From NCBI GenBank assembly GCA_022820995.1, contig JAJEEM010000058.1:1-64000 (forward strand): 64,000 nucleotides of DNA, in the 5' to 3' direction. The notes beneath the pieces are model-generated. The model saw only the letters and a program-made list of their open reading frames with translations, was not told the DNA's origin and did not search any database. Origin of the DNA: Gemmatimonadota bacterium. Lineage in GTDB: Bacteria > Gemmatimonadota > Gemmatimonadetes > Palauibacterales > Palauibacteraceae. The first letter of the stretch is position 1, and the number at the start of each line of letters is the position of its first letter. The translations under genes were made by a program, and so were the position numbers. This document shows, in pieces, positions 51,066 to 59,613 of this stretch.

Positions 51066-54000
51066 ACACCCGCCTCGGCGATCCGGGCGGCGTTAATGCT
51101 CCGGGCCCGGCAAGCGACGCGGAAATCACGGCCCGGATCTCCGCCTCGGTCCATCAACCCTTCCGGGAAGCCTGGCGGCGGTACGAGGAGGACGCGTGGG
51201 GTCCGATCCGGCGCGCGCTGGACCGTGCGTCGAGAGCCCATGCTCAAGCGCGGGCGGAACTGGGCGGTGCGGGCGCGGTTGACGAGGGGTCGCCCCAACC
51301 GGGTGCGGCGGATGCGTACTATCGAACCGTCTCCAAGGAGGTCCTGAAGCCGCTGTCCGAGGCAATCCGAGGAGCGCGGCTGGCTGCCGGCCTGGAGGCC
51401 TCCCTGTCCGCCGCAAGGGCCCAGGCGGAGGCGAACGTGAGGGAGCTTCCCCCCCGGTCCGAGGTGCCGATCTCCCCGGGCGCCCTGCGGTGGCCGAGCG
51501 GTGCGCAGCGCCCGATCGACGCGAGGCGCCGCTTCGCCCGCGCGCTCCGGCCCATCGTCTGGCGGCGCGAGACGCACGAGGTCCCCGTCGCCGACGTAGC
51601 CCGGAGGCACCTGGAAGCGGTCGTCCTGCCCGGGCAAGCGCGCGCCTTCAGGGCAAGTCAGCGCTTGAGGGCCGCCTGGCTGGGTCGGTTCGAGCGGGCG
51701 TTCGACGCATGGACGAAAGCGGCCCTCGATCCGGAGCGTGAGCCAGAGTCCGGCCACCCGGGGGGGGCGATCGATACGGGCCGCGCGCTACAGGAGGAAC
51801 TCGTGGCCGCGGCGGACCGTTTGGCGTCATCCACCGCGTCCGCGCCCCCTGATGCCCTGGCGCGACCCGAAGAGATCCTGAGCGCGACGGTGGCCGTCGC
51901 CGGCACGTTCGTTTCGCGCGATGCGCCCACCGCGCGGCGCCGGGATGAGGTTGCGGTCCGCGCGGCAGACTGGGACCGGTGGGCCGGGGAGTCGGCCGAC
52001 CGTCTTGAACTGTACCGAATCCTCCTTGACTCAAGTCACGCGATCGCGTCCATCGGACGTGGGCTGGCCGCGGCCTGGGCGGAGACGGTGGACCAGGTGA
52101 ACGGCGTGATCTCGGAAGTCGAGTCGGCACTCGGCGGAGGCCGCCGGAGGGCGGAGGAGATGACGCCGGGGATGGAGGGCCTGAAAGGGGCGCTGGAGGC
52201 CGAGCGTCGCGCCGTCGTCGATGCGCTGGCGCGACCCGCGGCCGTGCTGCGCGACCCCGCGTCCTTCATCGCGGCGCTCGCGGCTGCCGCGGATCAGGCG
52301 GCCGAACAACTCCAGGCGGCGAGCCTGCGACCGCCCGAGTCCGTCTCCGTGCACGAGATCCCCGGCGCAGGCGAAGCGGTGCGGCGTCCGGGCCGGAGTA
52401 CGAGGCAGGTGCGGGTCAGGGAGGCCGCGATCCAATCGTTCGACACGTTCCGGATCGAGAGGGTCCGCCGGATTCCGGCCAGCCTGGGACTCGCGCTCGA
52501 CAAGGTGGGTGCGGAGGTGGCGGAGGTGTGCGAGGTGTCGGCCTACGGGTACGAGGTTGCCCTGGGCGAACTTCCGGAGGCTCGCGGCGGGGCGGAGGAT
52601 CCAGATCGCGAAAGGGTCACGGCACCGGTCACGAACGCCCTGATGCGCGCCGCCGGTAAGCTCGCGCGGACTCGCGAAGCGCTGTTCGAAGCGGCCGCGG
52701 CGGCCGGACGCCGGGCGGATGCGGAGATCGCCGAGGGGACGCGACGGCTGATCCGACGGGCGCTCGCCGGGGGGCTGGCTGCGGAAGTGCTGCGCGCGCG
52801 TTCGTACTTCGAGGGCGAAGTTGCCGGGGATTGGCGACGGTGGCGGAGCCGTTTCTCAACGGGCGAACGCCCGGTCGGGGCGGCCCTCGGCGCCGGACGG
52901 CAACGCCTCGCTTCCTCCTGGAGGAGTCTCGGTCTCCTCCAGGCGACTCCCGGCACGAGCGCGCCGGACGCGCTCTCGCCGGCCTCGGTCGCGGAGGTCT
53001 TTCGCGATCTTCCGGTCGTGTACCGCCGCCTGTTCTCGTTCGAGCCCCTGACCGACCCGGGACTCCTGGCGGGGCGGGACGAAAACCTGGCCGAGATCAT
53101 GAGGCTGTGGCGGGCGTGGGAGAGCGGCGGGCCAGGGTCGGTGATCGTGGTTTCACCGCCCGGCGCCGGGCTTACCAGTTTCTTGAATGTCGTCGCGGGC
53201 CGCCTCCGGGAGGAGTCCCCGGACTGCGTGAGACGGATCCTGAGGGAACGCGAGCGCGATGAATCGCGGTTCACCGGCCAGCTCGCCTCGTGGCTGGGCC
53301 TCGGCGCCTCGTGGGCGCCCGGCGAAGCGGCCGATTTGGACCGTCTCGCCGACCGCGTTCTGCGCGCCCGCGACGGGACGATTCCCCGGACGGCGGTTCT
53401 CGAGGGTGTGGAGCAGTTGCACTTGCGCGCCCCCGGCGGCGACCGCCTCTTCGAGCGCCTGATGAGCTTCATCGCGCGCACGGAGTCGAGGATCTTCTGG
53501 ATCGTGTCGCTAAACGCCTCCGCATGGCAGATCGTCCGCACCCGGCTTCGTCCGTTCGTCAGCGACATGCACTGCCTGACGCTGGCCCCCCTTGGCGCCG
53601 ACGAGTTGCGGGAGGCGATCTTCGCGAGGCACCGGCGGAGCGGGATCCCACTTCAGTTCGATGAAACCCGCGCGGGGACGGCGGCGCTCGTGCGGCGCCT
53701 TCGACGCGCCCGGACGAGCCAGAGACGCCGACAGTTGATCGAGGAGGATTATTTCCGGCGGTTGCATCGTGCTTCGCTCGGTTCCGTGCGTTTGGCGCTT
53801 CTCCACTGGCTGAGGTCCGCGGATCTCAAGACGATCGAGGGCAGCCTTCTCGCGCGGCCTCCGGCGCCGACCTCGTCGTCGCTGGACACGCTGGATCTTG
53901 ACCTGAGCTTTGCCCTCAAGGCGATTCTCGACCACGGAACGCTCACTATCGAGGAGTACAGCGAAGTCATGCGGACCCCGCCCGCCGCCGCGCGGCACAC

Positions 54001-54157
54001 GTTCAGATCGCTCGAAGAGCTGGGTCTGACCGAACCGGAGGAAGCCGAGAGGAGGTCCGATGTCGACCCGCAACCGTCCGCCGCGCGATGCCGCATCCGA
54101 CCCTTGATGCTCGGCGCGGTTTGCCAGCACCTGAGGTCGCGAAACCTCCTGCACTAG
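51062..54157 (+). CDS. Giant helical / P-loop ATPase / winged-helix protein coupled to an MscS channel
   Basis: ATG at 51062 overlaps the MscS stop (ATGA); 1031 residues and no signal or membrane segment. Residues 1 to about 640 are Ala/Arg/Glu-rich and almost entirely helical, without a known family. An AAA/STAND-like module follows: Leu-Ala-Gly-Arg-Asp-Glu-Asn-Leu near 668-675, a degenerate P-loop Ser-Pro-Pro-Gly-Ala-Gly-Leu-Thr-Ser at 698-706 (Lys replaced by Leu704), and a Walker-B-like strand ending Glu781-Gly-Val-Glu784-Gln, then Trp-Ile-Val-Ser-Leu-Asn as a sensor-like strand. The last 100 residues look like a winged helix. Likely a soluble partner that senses or gates the channel, or signals from it; function unknown. 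Confidence 0.72.
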   Translation: MNTRLGDPGGVNAPGPASDAEITARISASVHQPFREAWRRYEEDAWGPIRRALDRASRAHAQARAELGGAGAVDEGSPQPGAADAYYRTVSKEVLKPLSEAIRGARLAAGLEASLSAARAQAEANVRELPPRSEVPISPGALRWPSGAQRPIDARRRFARALRPIVWRRETHEVPVADVARRHLEAVVLPGQARAFRASQRLRAAWLGRFERAFDAWTKAALDPEREPESGHPGGAIDTGRALQEELVAAADRLASSTASAPPDALARPEEILSATVAVAGTFVSRDAPTARRRDEVAVRAADWDRWAGESADRLELYRILLDSSHAIASIGRGLAAAWAETVDQVNGVISEVESALGGGRRRAEEMTPGMEGLKGALEAERRAVVDALARPAAVLRDPASFIAALAAAADQAAEQLQAASLRPPESVSVHEIPGAGEAVRRPGRSTRQVRVREAAIQSFDTFRIERVRRIPASLGLALDKVGAEVAEVCEVSAYGYEVALGELPEARGGAEDPDRERVTAPVTNALMRAAGKLARTREALFEAAAAAGRRADAEIAEGTRRLIRRALAGGLAAEVLRARSYFEGEVAGDWRRWRSRFSTGERPVGAALGAGRQRLASSWRSLGLLQATPGTSAPDALSPASVAEVFRDLPVVYRRLFSFEPLTDPGLLAGRDENLAEIMRLWRAWESGGPGSVIVVSPPGAGLTSFLNVVAGRLREESPDCVRRILRERERDESRFTGQLASWLGLGASWAPGEAADLDRLADRVLRARDGTIPRTAVLEGVEQLHLRAPGGDRLFERLMSFIARTESRIFWIVSLNASAWQIVRTRLRPFVSDMHCLTLAPLGADELREAIFARHRRSGIPLQFDETRAGTAALVRRLRRARTSQRRRQLIEEDYFRRLHRASLGSVRLALLHWLRSADLKTIEGSLLARPPAPTSSSLDTLDLDLSFALKAILDHGTLTIEEYSEVMRTPPAAARHTFRSLEELGLTEPEEAERRSDVDPQPSAARCRIRPLMLGAVCQHLRSRNLLH

Positions 54158-54186
54158 ACTGGACGACTCCCGAGCGCCGGCCGGCC

Positions 54187-55305
54187 CTATTCGGGCCCTC
54201 CCCGGTCATCCACGGCAGGCGAGTCGGATCGAAGGTCGGCCACCGGCCCACCTGGCCGATCGCGAAACACCACGGTCCTGATCGGGAACGGAATTTCGAT
54301 TCCCTCGGTCGCGAATCGCTCATGGATTCGCTTGATCAGGACGTGGCGGATCTCGAACTGATCCGTGAACTGCCGGATCGGCACCCGCAGCAGGAAGTCG
54401 ATGCTGAAGTCGGAGAACGCCCGGTAACGGAGAACGGGCATCTCGTCCGTGAGCCCGCCTTCGATATCTCGGAGCACCTCGCACGCTACGTCCAGAGTGA
54501 CGCGCTCCACCTTCTCGAGGTCCGAGTCATAGGCCACGCCGACGGGTAGCCGAATGAGCAGCTTCTCTTCGGGGAGACTGTAGTTCGTGACGATCGTGGC
54601 GGCCATGATCGCGTTCGGCACGAGTATGCGATTGCGCTCCGGATAGGTCTGGATCGTAGTGTTTCTGACCTGGACGTCGGTCACCCGACCCTCTTCCCCG
54701 GTGGCGAGATGCACGAAGTCACCGGGATTGATCTGGCGCGACATGATGATCTGGATGCCGGCGAACAGATTCCCGAGCGTGTCCTGAAGCGCCAGCGCGA
54801 CCGCCAGGCCCGTGATCCCGACGGTGGCGACCAGCGTCGAGATGTTCACGCCGAGATTCTGCAGAATGATGCCGCCGCCCAGAATCAGCACCAGCAACCT
54901 GACCACGTTCGTGATTATCGTCGACGGTATCCTGGAACCGGCTCTTCGCGTCGCGGCGCGGATGGCGGTCGAAGCGAAGCGAAGCGAGAAGACCACGAGC
55001 GTGACGATCAGGACAATGACCAAGCCGGTTCTCGCGCGACTCGGCCACGGTTCGACGAGCCCCATTGTCGCGACAATCACGTAGCCGGCGCCCGTCAGGA
55101 ACCAGATCCCCGGGAGGCCGCGAAGCGCCTTGCCGATTGCTTCCGGGGCGGCGCCCCGATCCCGACGGCGCCGGAGTCCCCGCACCAGCACCTTCTCCGC
55201 CCCCCAGCCCCCCAGTCCCGCAAGGGCCAGAATCCCGGCGATGCGAACCCACTCCGGGAGCCCGGAAAGGGTGGTCCAGACCTGCTGCGCGTAGTCATGT
55301 CTCAC
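54187..55305 (-). CDS. MscS-family mechanosensitive channel
   Basis: The product has 372 residues. Four or five membrane helices lead to the pore helix Val-Gly-Ile-Thr-Gly-Leu-Ala-Val-Ala-Leu-Ala-Leu-Gln-Asp-Thr-Leu-Gly-Asn near 160-177, then the Sm-like beta domain (Asn-Pro-Gly-Asp-Phe-Val...Gly-Arg-Val-Thr-Asp...Val-Pro-Asn-Ala) and a C-terminal alpha/beta domain. This is the usual small-conductance channel that releases solutes on osmotic downshock. It is convergent with the ATPase gene (29 bases between stops), so two different MscS proteins flank that gene. Confidence 0.9.
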   Translation of the reverse strand: MRHDYAQQVWTTLSGLPEWVRIAGILALAGLGGWGAEKVLVRGLRRRRDRGAAPEAIGKALRGLPGIWFLTGAGYVIVATMGLVEPWPSRARTGLVIVLIVTLVVFSLRFASTAIRAATRRAGSRIPSTIITNVVRLLVLILGGGIILQNLGVNISTLVATVGITGLAVALALQDTLGNLFAGIQIIMSRQINPGDFVHLATGEEGRVTDVQVRNTTIQTYPERNRILVPNAIMAATIVTNYSLPEEKLLIRLPVGVAYDSDLEKVERVTLDVACEVLRDIEGGLTDEMPVLRYRAFSDFSIDFLLRVPIRQFTDQFEIRHVLIKRIHERFATEGIEIPFPIRTVVFRDRPGGPVADLRSDSPAVDDRGGPE

Positions 55306-55480
55306 CTTCCGTCAACTGTGCGGTCCCCGGGCGGCCTTGGACGGACGCCGGATTCCCCGGGAGTGATTTCGAGCACGCAATCGGTCGTCCGCTGACGGGC
55401 GGTCATGCCGCCGGCGGGCGGGGCGCTTCGGCCGAAGATCGCCCCGACGAGGACGGTCTGGAGGCCGCAGGCGGAGAACG

Positions 55481-56227
55481 TCACCTGAAAGAGAGGCCGA
55501 GCTGGTCGGGGGGCGCGTCGCCCACCGGGGGACGGTCGCCCCAGCCCGATGCTTCCCGGATCGGGGCGCTCCGCGGCTCGGCGCAGGCCGCATCGTCCGC
55601 GGCGACGCGGTTGACCCGGCGGCCGACCGCGAACACCTCCAGCGCCTCCGCATCGAACGGTCGGAGGGGTTCCATCGTGCGCTCGGAGATGTCGAGGTCG
55701 AGCCACATCTGCGCGCCCTCGCCCTCGAGGATGACCGGCATGCGGCCGTGCAGCGGTTCGAGCAGTTCGTTCGCGTCCGTCGTGACGATCGTGCACGAGG
55801 GGATCCTGCCGTCCGGTCCCCGCCATACGTCCCACAGGCCCGCGAGCGCCATCGGCCTCCGGTCCCGTCGCCGGATCAGGTACGGCTGCTTCAGTCCGCC
55901 CTCCTTCCGCCATTCGTAGAAGCCGTCAGCGAGGATGGCGCAGCGTCGGTCGATGACGAGGTCCCGAAACGCACGCCGGGTTTCGAGCGACTCGGAGCGG
56001 GCGTTGATCATCGGCGGGAGCGACGCCGGATCCTCCGCCCAGTTCGGGATCAGCCCCCAGCGAAGGGGAACGAGTTCCCGTCCGCCCGCGCTCCGCCGCA
56101 GCGCAATGACCTCGTTCGTGGGCGCCACGTTGTAGCGGGCGGGCCATGCCTCGAGCCGCGAAGGGTCGGCCTCGAAGAGTTCGGCCAGGTCCGGAACCGG
56201 GGTCTGAAGGCTGAATCGTCCGCACAT
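55481..56227 (-). CDS. yedK: SOS-response-associated peptidase YedK/HMCES
   Basis: The product has 248 residues beginning Met-Cys-Gly-Arg-Phe; Cys2 becomes the N-terminal residue that bonds covalently to abasic sites in single-stranded DNA. Other SRAP motifs are present: Arg-Tyr-Asn-Val-Ala-Pro-Thr near 31-37, Asn-Ala-Arg-Ser-Glu near 77-81, Gly-Phe-Tyr-Glu-Trp near 101-105 and Leu-Trp-Asp near 133. It shields abasic lesions during replication. No LexA-type box was found in the 144 bases before it. The 175 bases between its end and the MscS start hold no gene. Confidence 0.92.
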   Translation of the reverse strand: MCGRFSLQTPVPDLAELFEADPSRLEAWPARYNVAPTNEVIALRRSAGGRELVPLRWGLIPNWAEDPASLPPMINARSESLETRRAFRDLVIDRRCAILADGFYEWRKEGGLKQPYLIRRRDRRPMALAGLWDVWRGPDGRIPSCTIVTTDANELLEPLHGRMPVILEGEGAQMWLDLDISERTMEPLRPFDAEALEVFAVGRRVNRVAADDAACAEPRSAPIREASGWGDRPPVGDAPPDQLGLSFR

Positions 56228-56371
56228 GGGAGCAACCTAACGACACGGACGCGATCCGCGGACCCCCGTTGCGGGTCCCCGCGCGCGCGCCGACAATCCT
56301 CCGGCCCCGGGTGACCGCGGCACGTCGTTTTCCCCGAACCGCAAACGATATCTGCGAAGGAAATATCTTCG

Positions 56372-57226
56372 ATGAAGATCGCGCTCGTTCAGCAATCAGC
56401 CGGACCCGACCGCACCCGCAACCTCGAACGCGCGCTCGACGCGATGGGGCGCGCCGCGTCGGCGGGCGCCGATCTCGTGGCGTTTCCCGAACTCGCGGTC
56501 GACCGCTTCTTCCCGCAGCGGCCGGACGATCCCGGCGCCGCGGCGCTCGCGGAACCGATCCCCGGTCCCACCTGCGACCGAATCGCGGCGCGCGCCGCCG
56601 AACTCGGGCTCGTCACGGTGTTCAACCAGTACGAACTCGGGCCCGACGGGCGGTGCTACGACAGCACGCCGGTCTTCGACGCGGACGGCTCGCTCCTCGG
56701 GGTGACGCGGATGATGCACATCACCGAGTACGCGTGCTTTCACGAACAGCACTACTACGCGAAGGGCGACACCGACGCGCTCGTCTACGACACCGCCGTG
56801 GGGCGCGTGGGGGTCGCGATCTGCTACGACCGCCACTATCCCGAGTACATGCGCCGCCTGGGAGAACGGGGGGCGCAACTCGTGGTGATCCCGCAGGCGG
56901 GCGCGGTGGGGGAGTGGCCCGAGGGGCTCTTCGAGGCCGAGTTGCGCGTGGCGGCCTTCCAGAACGGCTACTTCGCGGCGCTGGCCAACCGCGTCGGCGC
57001 GGAGCCCCGCCTCACCTTCGCCGGAGAGTCGTTCGTCGTCGATCCGGAGGGCGTCGTCCTCGCGCGGGCGCCGGAAGGAGAAGAGACGATTCTCTACGCC
57101 GACGTGGACCTGTCGCGGTGCGCGGCCTCCACCGCCCGCCGGCTGTTCTGGCGCGACCGCCGCCCGGGGGTGTATGCGCGCTGGGCCGAGCGTCCCGCCG
57201 CGGCGTCGTCCGTGCCCGGCCGCTGA
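56372..57226 (+). CDS. Nitrilase-superfamily amidase (N-carbamoylputrescine-amidase-like); catalytic Lys replaced
   Basis: The product has 284 residues with GAAGG upstream of the ATG. The fold is clear: Phe-Pro-Glu-Leu at about 39-42 (catalytic Glu), Ala-Ile-Cys-Tyr-Asp-Arg-His-Tyr-Pro-Glu near 148-157 (nucleophile Cys) and Phe-Gln-Asn-Gly-Tyr-Phe. The usual Arg-Lys-x-His motif that carries the catalytic Lys reads Arg-Met-Met-His near 110-113. It may be a subfamily with altered chemistry or a different base. Possible substrates are carbamoyl-amines or omega-amides. The next gene begins 32 bases downstream. Confidence 0.82.
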   Translation: MKIALVQQSAGPDRTRNLERALDAMGRAASAGADLVAFPELAVDRFFPQRPDDPGAAALAEPIPGPTCDRIAARAAELGLVTVFNQYELGPDGRCYDSTPVFDADGSLLGVTRMMHITEYACFHEQHYYAKGDTDALVYDTAVGRVGVAICYDRHYPEYMRRLGERGAQLVVIPQAGAVGEWPEGLFEAELRVAAFQNGYFAALANRVGAEPRLTFAGESFVVDPEGVVLARAPEGEETILYADVDLSRCAASTARRLFWRDRRPGVYARWAERPAAASSVPGR

Positions 57227-57258
57227 CTCCGACCGCCCGCCGCCGCAGGCGCCCGCTC

Positions 57259-58122
57259 GTGGAACTTCTCATCGTCGTGGTCGCCCTCATCGGCCTGATG
57301 GCCGTCGTCCGTCTCCTCATGCCGCGGATCGTCCCCTTCTTCGTCTTCTATCCGGAAACGCTGCAGCCGCACGAGACGCACCCGCGATACTGGGGATTCC
57401 CGAAGGCCGCCGAAGTCCGCATCCCGACCGAAGATGGGGTCGAACTGCACGCGTGGTGGTTTCCCGCGGACCCCCCGGACTCCAGGCGCGGGACCGCGAT
57501 CTACTTCCACGGCAACGCCGGGCACCTGGGGGACCGCGGGACGGTGGCGGCGGCGCTCTCGAACCTCGGACTCGACGTCCTCCTGCCCGACTATCGAGGC
57601 TACGGAGCGAGCGAGGGGAGGCCCTCGGAGGAGGGTCTCTACGCGGACGCGAGAGCGGCCTACCGGTGGCTGGTGGACGAGCGGGGCGTCGATCCCGGGC
57701 GGCTCCTCCCCGTCGGGAACTCCCTGGGAAGCTCCGTGGCGGCGGAGCTGGCGGTGAGTCGCCCGGTGGCCGGCGTCGTCCTCCTCGGGCCGTTCACGGA
57801 CACCGTGGCCATTGCTCGGCATCGCCTGTCGTGGCTCCCCGACTGGTATCTCGACTGGCTGCACAACCGCTTCGACACGCTGGACCGCGCGCCGCGCATC
57901 GAGGTGCCGACCTTCGTCGCCGCCGGCGAGGAGGACCAGGTCATTCCGCCCGGCCAGAGCCGGGAGGTCTTCGAGGCGCTACGGGGACCGCGTCAATGGC
58001 TCGAAATCCCGGGGGCGGGACACAACGACATTTTCTCGCACGAAGTGCTGTGGCGGGAACTCCACCGCTTCACCCGCAACGTCCTGGGCAGTGGGCCGTC
58101 TGGACAACCAACGGGCCCCTGA
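57259..58122 (+). CDS. Membrane-anchored alpha/beta hydrolase (YqkD/Bem46-like)
   Basis: GTG at 57259 starts with a membrane helix (about 3-22), followed by a hydrolase domain; 287 residues. Motifs are Tyr-Phe-His-Gly-Asn-Ala-Gly-His near 88-95 (oxyanion), Pro-Asp-Tyr-Arg-Gly-Tyr-Gly-x-Ser-Glu-Gly near 112-122, the nucleophile elbow Gly-Asn-Ser-Leu-Gly-Ser near 153-158, Asp near 218 in Glu-Glu-Asp-Gln-Val-Ile and a final Gly-His-Asn-Asp. The family includes esterases and amidases of unknown natural substrate. The open frame extends far upstream through the amidase gene but is not coding there. Confidence 0.85.
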   Translation: MELLIVVVALIGLMAVVRLLMPRIVPFFVFYPETLQPHETHPRYWGFPKAAEVRIPTEDGVELHAWWFPADPPDSRRGTAIYFHGNAGHLGDRGTVAAALSNLGLDVLLPDYRGYGASEGRPSEEGLYADARAAYRWLVDERGVDPGRLLPVGNSLGSSVAAELAVSRPVAGVVLLGPFTDTVAIARHRLSWLPDWYLDWLHNRFDTLDRAPRIEVPTFVAAGEEDQVIPPGQSREVFEALRGPRQWLEIPGAGHNDIFSHEVLWRELHRFTRNVLGSGPSGQPTGP

Positions 58123-58130
58123 ACCGTTCG

Positions 58131-58538
58131 CTAGGACTGAACGAGCGCGGCGCCGCTCGCCTCGGCCGCTTCACAGAGTCGTCGGTCGAGAGAGGCGAGC
58201 GGCAGAGATCGGCGCAGGGCGGTTTCGACGTAGGAGGCGTCGTATACCGACAGGCGGTGCCTCCTGGCCAGGTCGAGGATGACGCCGTCGTCGTGGTCGC
58301 GGTCGTGGGAGATCCGCATGTCTCGCAGGTCTGCCAGCCGCGCCCGCGTGTGTTCCGCATCGATGCGGCCACGCCGTTCGTTGCTCAGGAGCGCGTTCCG
58401 GACTTCATACCACCAGATGCCGGGGACCACCGCGCCGTTTCGTAGCGTCAGTTCCATCGCCCGATCCGCCAGCGCGTGGTCTTCGTCCAGCATGCACCAG
58501 CACACGACGACCGACGTATCGATGACGAGGGGCATCAA
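58131..58538 (-). CDS. VapC-type PIN-domain toxin
   Basis: The product has 135 residues, overlapping the antitoxin stop by four bases (ATGA). The acidic PIN residues are present: Ile-Asp-Thr-Ser at about 6-8, Trp-Tyr-Glu-Val-Arg-Asn near 43-48, Tyr-Asp-Ala-Ser-Tyr near 97-101 and Leu-Asp-Arg-Arg-Leu near 117. VapC toxins are Mg-dependent RNases that cut tRNA or rRNA when the antitoxin is lost. The gene is convergent with the hydrolase gene. Confidence 0.9.
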   Translation of the reverse strand: MMPLVIDTSVVVCWCMLDEDHALADRAMELTLRNGAVVPGIWWYEVRNALLSNERRGRIDAEHTRARLADLRDMRISHDRDHDDGVILDLARRHRLSVYDASYVETALRRSLPLASLDRRLCEAAEASGAALVQS

Positions 58539-58783
58539 TATCGGTGCCCCTCGTGAATCGTCTCCAATATTTCTTCGAGGGATGCTTTGTCCTTCAGACG
58601 ACGGCGACTCTCCCGGATGCGGCGCGCCGCCGCGTACGCCCGGCTGCGCTCGTCCTCTTCCACGGGCACCAATCGGGCGACCGGGCGGCCGTGTCGAGTG
58701 ATCGTGAGACTCTCACCGGCCGCCACCCGGTCCAGCAGCCGCGGGAGGTGAGTCTTGGCTTCGTAAGCGCCGACGCTGTCCAT
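58535..58783 (-). CDS. Phd/YefM-type antitoxin partner of VapC
   Basis: The product has 82 residues. The N-terminal Phd/YefM DNA-binding fold is seen in Val-Gly-Ala-Tyr-Glu-Ala-Lys-Thr-His-Leu-Pro-Arg-Leu-Leu-Asp near 4-18 and Ile-Thr-Arg-His-Gly-Arg-Pro-Val-Ala near 28-36. The basic/acidic C-terminal tail should bind and inhibit the toxin. The pair would repress its own promoter in the 94 bases upstream (58784-58877). Confidence 0.88.
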   Translation of the reverse strand: MDSVGAYEAKTHLPRLLDRVAAGESLTITRHGRPVARLVPVEEDERSRAYAAARRIRESRRRLKDKASLEEILETIHEGHRY

Positions 58784-58877
58784 CTCGTTTCCCTTCGGAA
58801 TTCAGACTAGCCGATACGACCAGTCTGAACTTACCCGAGCGACCACGTTGACGGAAGTGCGGAACGAGGGTGTCGTG

Positions 58878-59582
58878 TCATCCCGCCGGGAGGAGCCAGG
58901 TTGCGGCGGCGGCCAGGTCGGGGGTGATGTGCACCGGGTCGGCGTCGTCGGGCCGGGGCTCGGCCTTGCGGTTGACCCACAGCACGGGGATCCCGAGCGA
59001 GGTGGCGGGGACCACGTCGTGGAAGAGGCTCTGCGCCACGTGCAGCCAGCGGTCGAAGCCGGCGGCCCACTCCCGCCCGCGCTCGAAGTGCGGCGCAGCC
59101 GGCTTGTAGCTCCGCAGCCTCTGCGCCGTGCCGATGAGGCCGAATTCGACGTCGAAGTGCTTCAGCGTACCGGCGAGCAGGTCGTCGTCGATGTTCGAGA
59201 GGATACCGAGCGTGACCCCGCCGTTCGCGAGGCGTAGCAGCGCCGGATTCGTATCGGGGAAGGGCCGCCAGGAGGGGATGCTCGCGGGGACGCCGGCGGC
59301 AGGCTCCTCCGACGTATCCCATCCGTTCACGCGCGCGACCTCCATCGCGGTCTCGGTGAGCAACTGCCGGTAGGGGCGGTACTCGCTCGTCTTTAGCCGG
59401 TTCTGGGCCGCATGGAATTTACCCAGGAGCAGTTCATCGTCGACGGCGGCCGCCTCCGCGTAGGCGGTCCGCAGCGCCGCGAGAATCCCGCCCTCCCAGT
59501 CGATCAGCGTGCCGTAACAATCGAACGTGAGGAGCGTTCCCGCTCCCGCCGTTCCCTCGACGCTCTGCTGGAGTCTGTTCAC
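58878..59582 (-). CDS. HAD-superfamily haloacid-dehalogenase type II protein
   Basis: The product has 234 residues. Motif I Phe-Asp-Cys-Tyr-Gly-Thr-Leu at about 19-25, motif II Leu-Ser-Asn near 128, motif III Lys near 155 (Ser-Tyr-Lys-Pro) and a late acidic motif near 175 are present. The Asp-x-Tyr-Gly-Thr form is that of L-2-haloacid dehalogenases. Many members are phosphatases or have unknown substrates, so the reaction is a family guess. The start is 31 bases from the divergent CPBP gene. Confidence 0.82.
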   Translation of the reverse strand: MNRLQQSVEGTAGAGTLLTFDCYGTLIDWEGGILAALRTAYAEAAAVDDELLLGKFHAAQNRLKTSEYRPYRQLLTETAMEVARVNGWDTSEEPAAGVPASIPSWRPFPDTNPALLRLANGGVTLGILSNIDDDLLAGTLKHFDVEFGLIGTAQRLRSYKPAAPHFERGREWAAGFDRWLHVAQSLFHDVVPATSLGIPVLWVNRKAEPRPDDADPVHITPDLAAAATWLLPAG

Positions 59583-59613
59583 GGTCCCGCCTCGGGGCTG
59601 CTAGGTTACTCGC

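Noticed and set aside
56341-56371. CGAAG...CTTCG pair before the amidase gene as an SOS or LexA box for yedK
   Set aside because: It does not match LexA consensus types and overlaps the amidase ribosome site; probably chance.
56269-57258. Long upstream extension of the alpha/beta hydrolase frame
   Set aside because: It overlaps the amidase gene and is Arg-rich; the membrane-anchored start at 57259 is the normal form.
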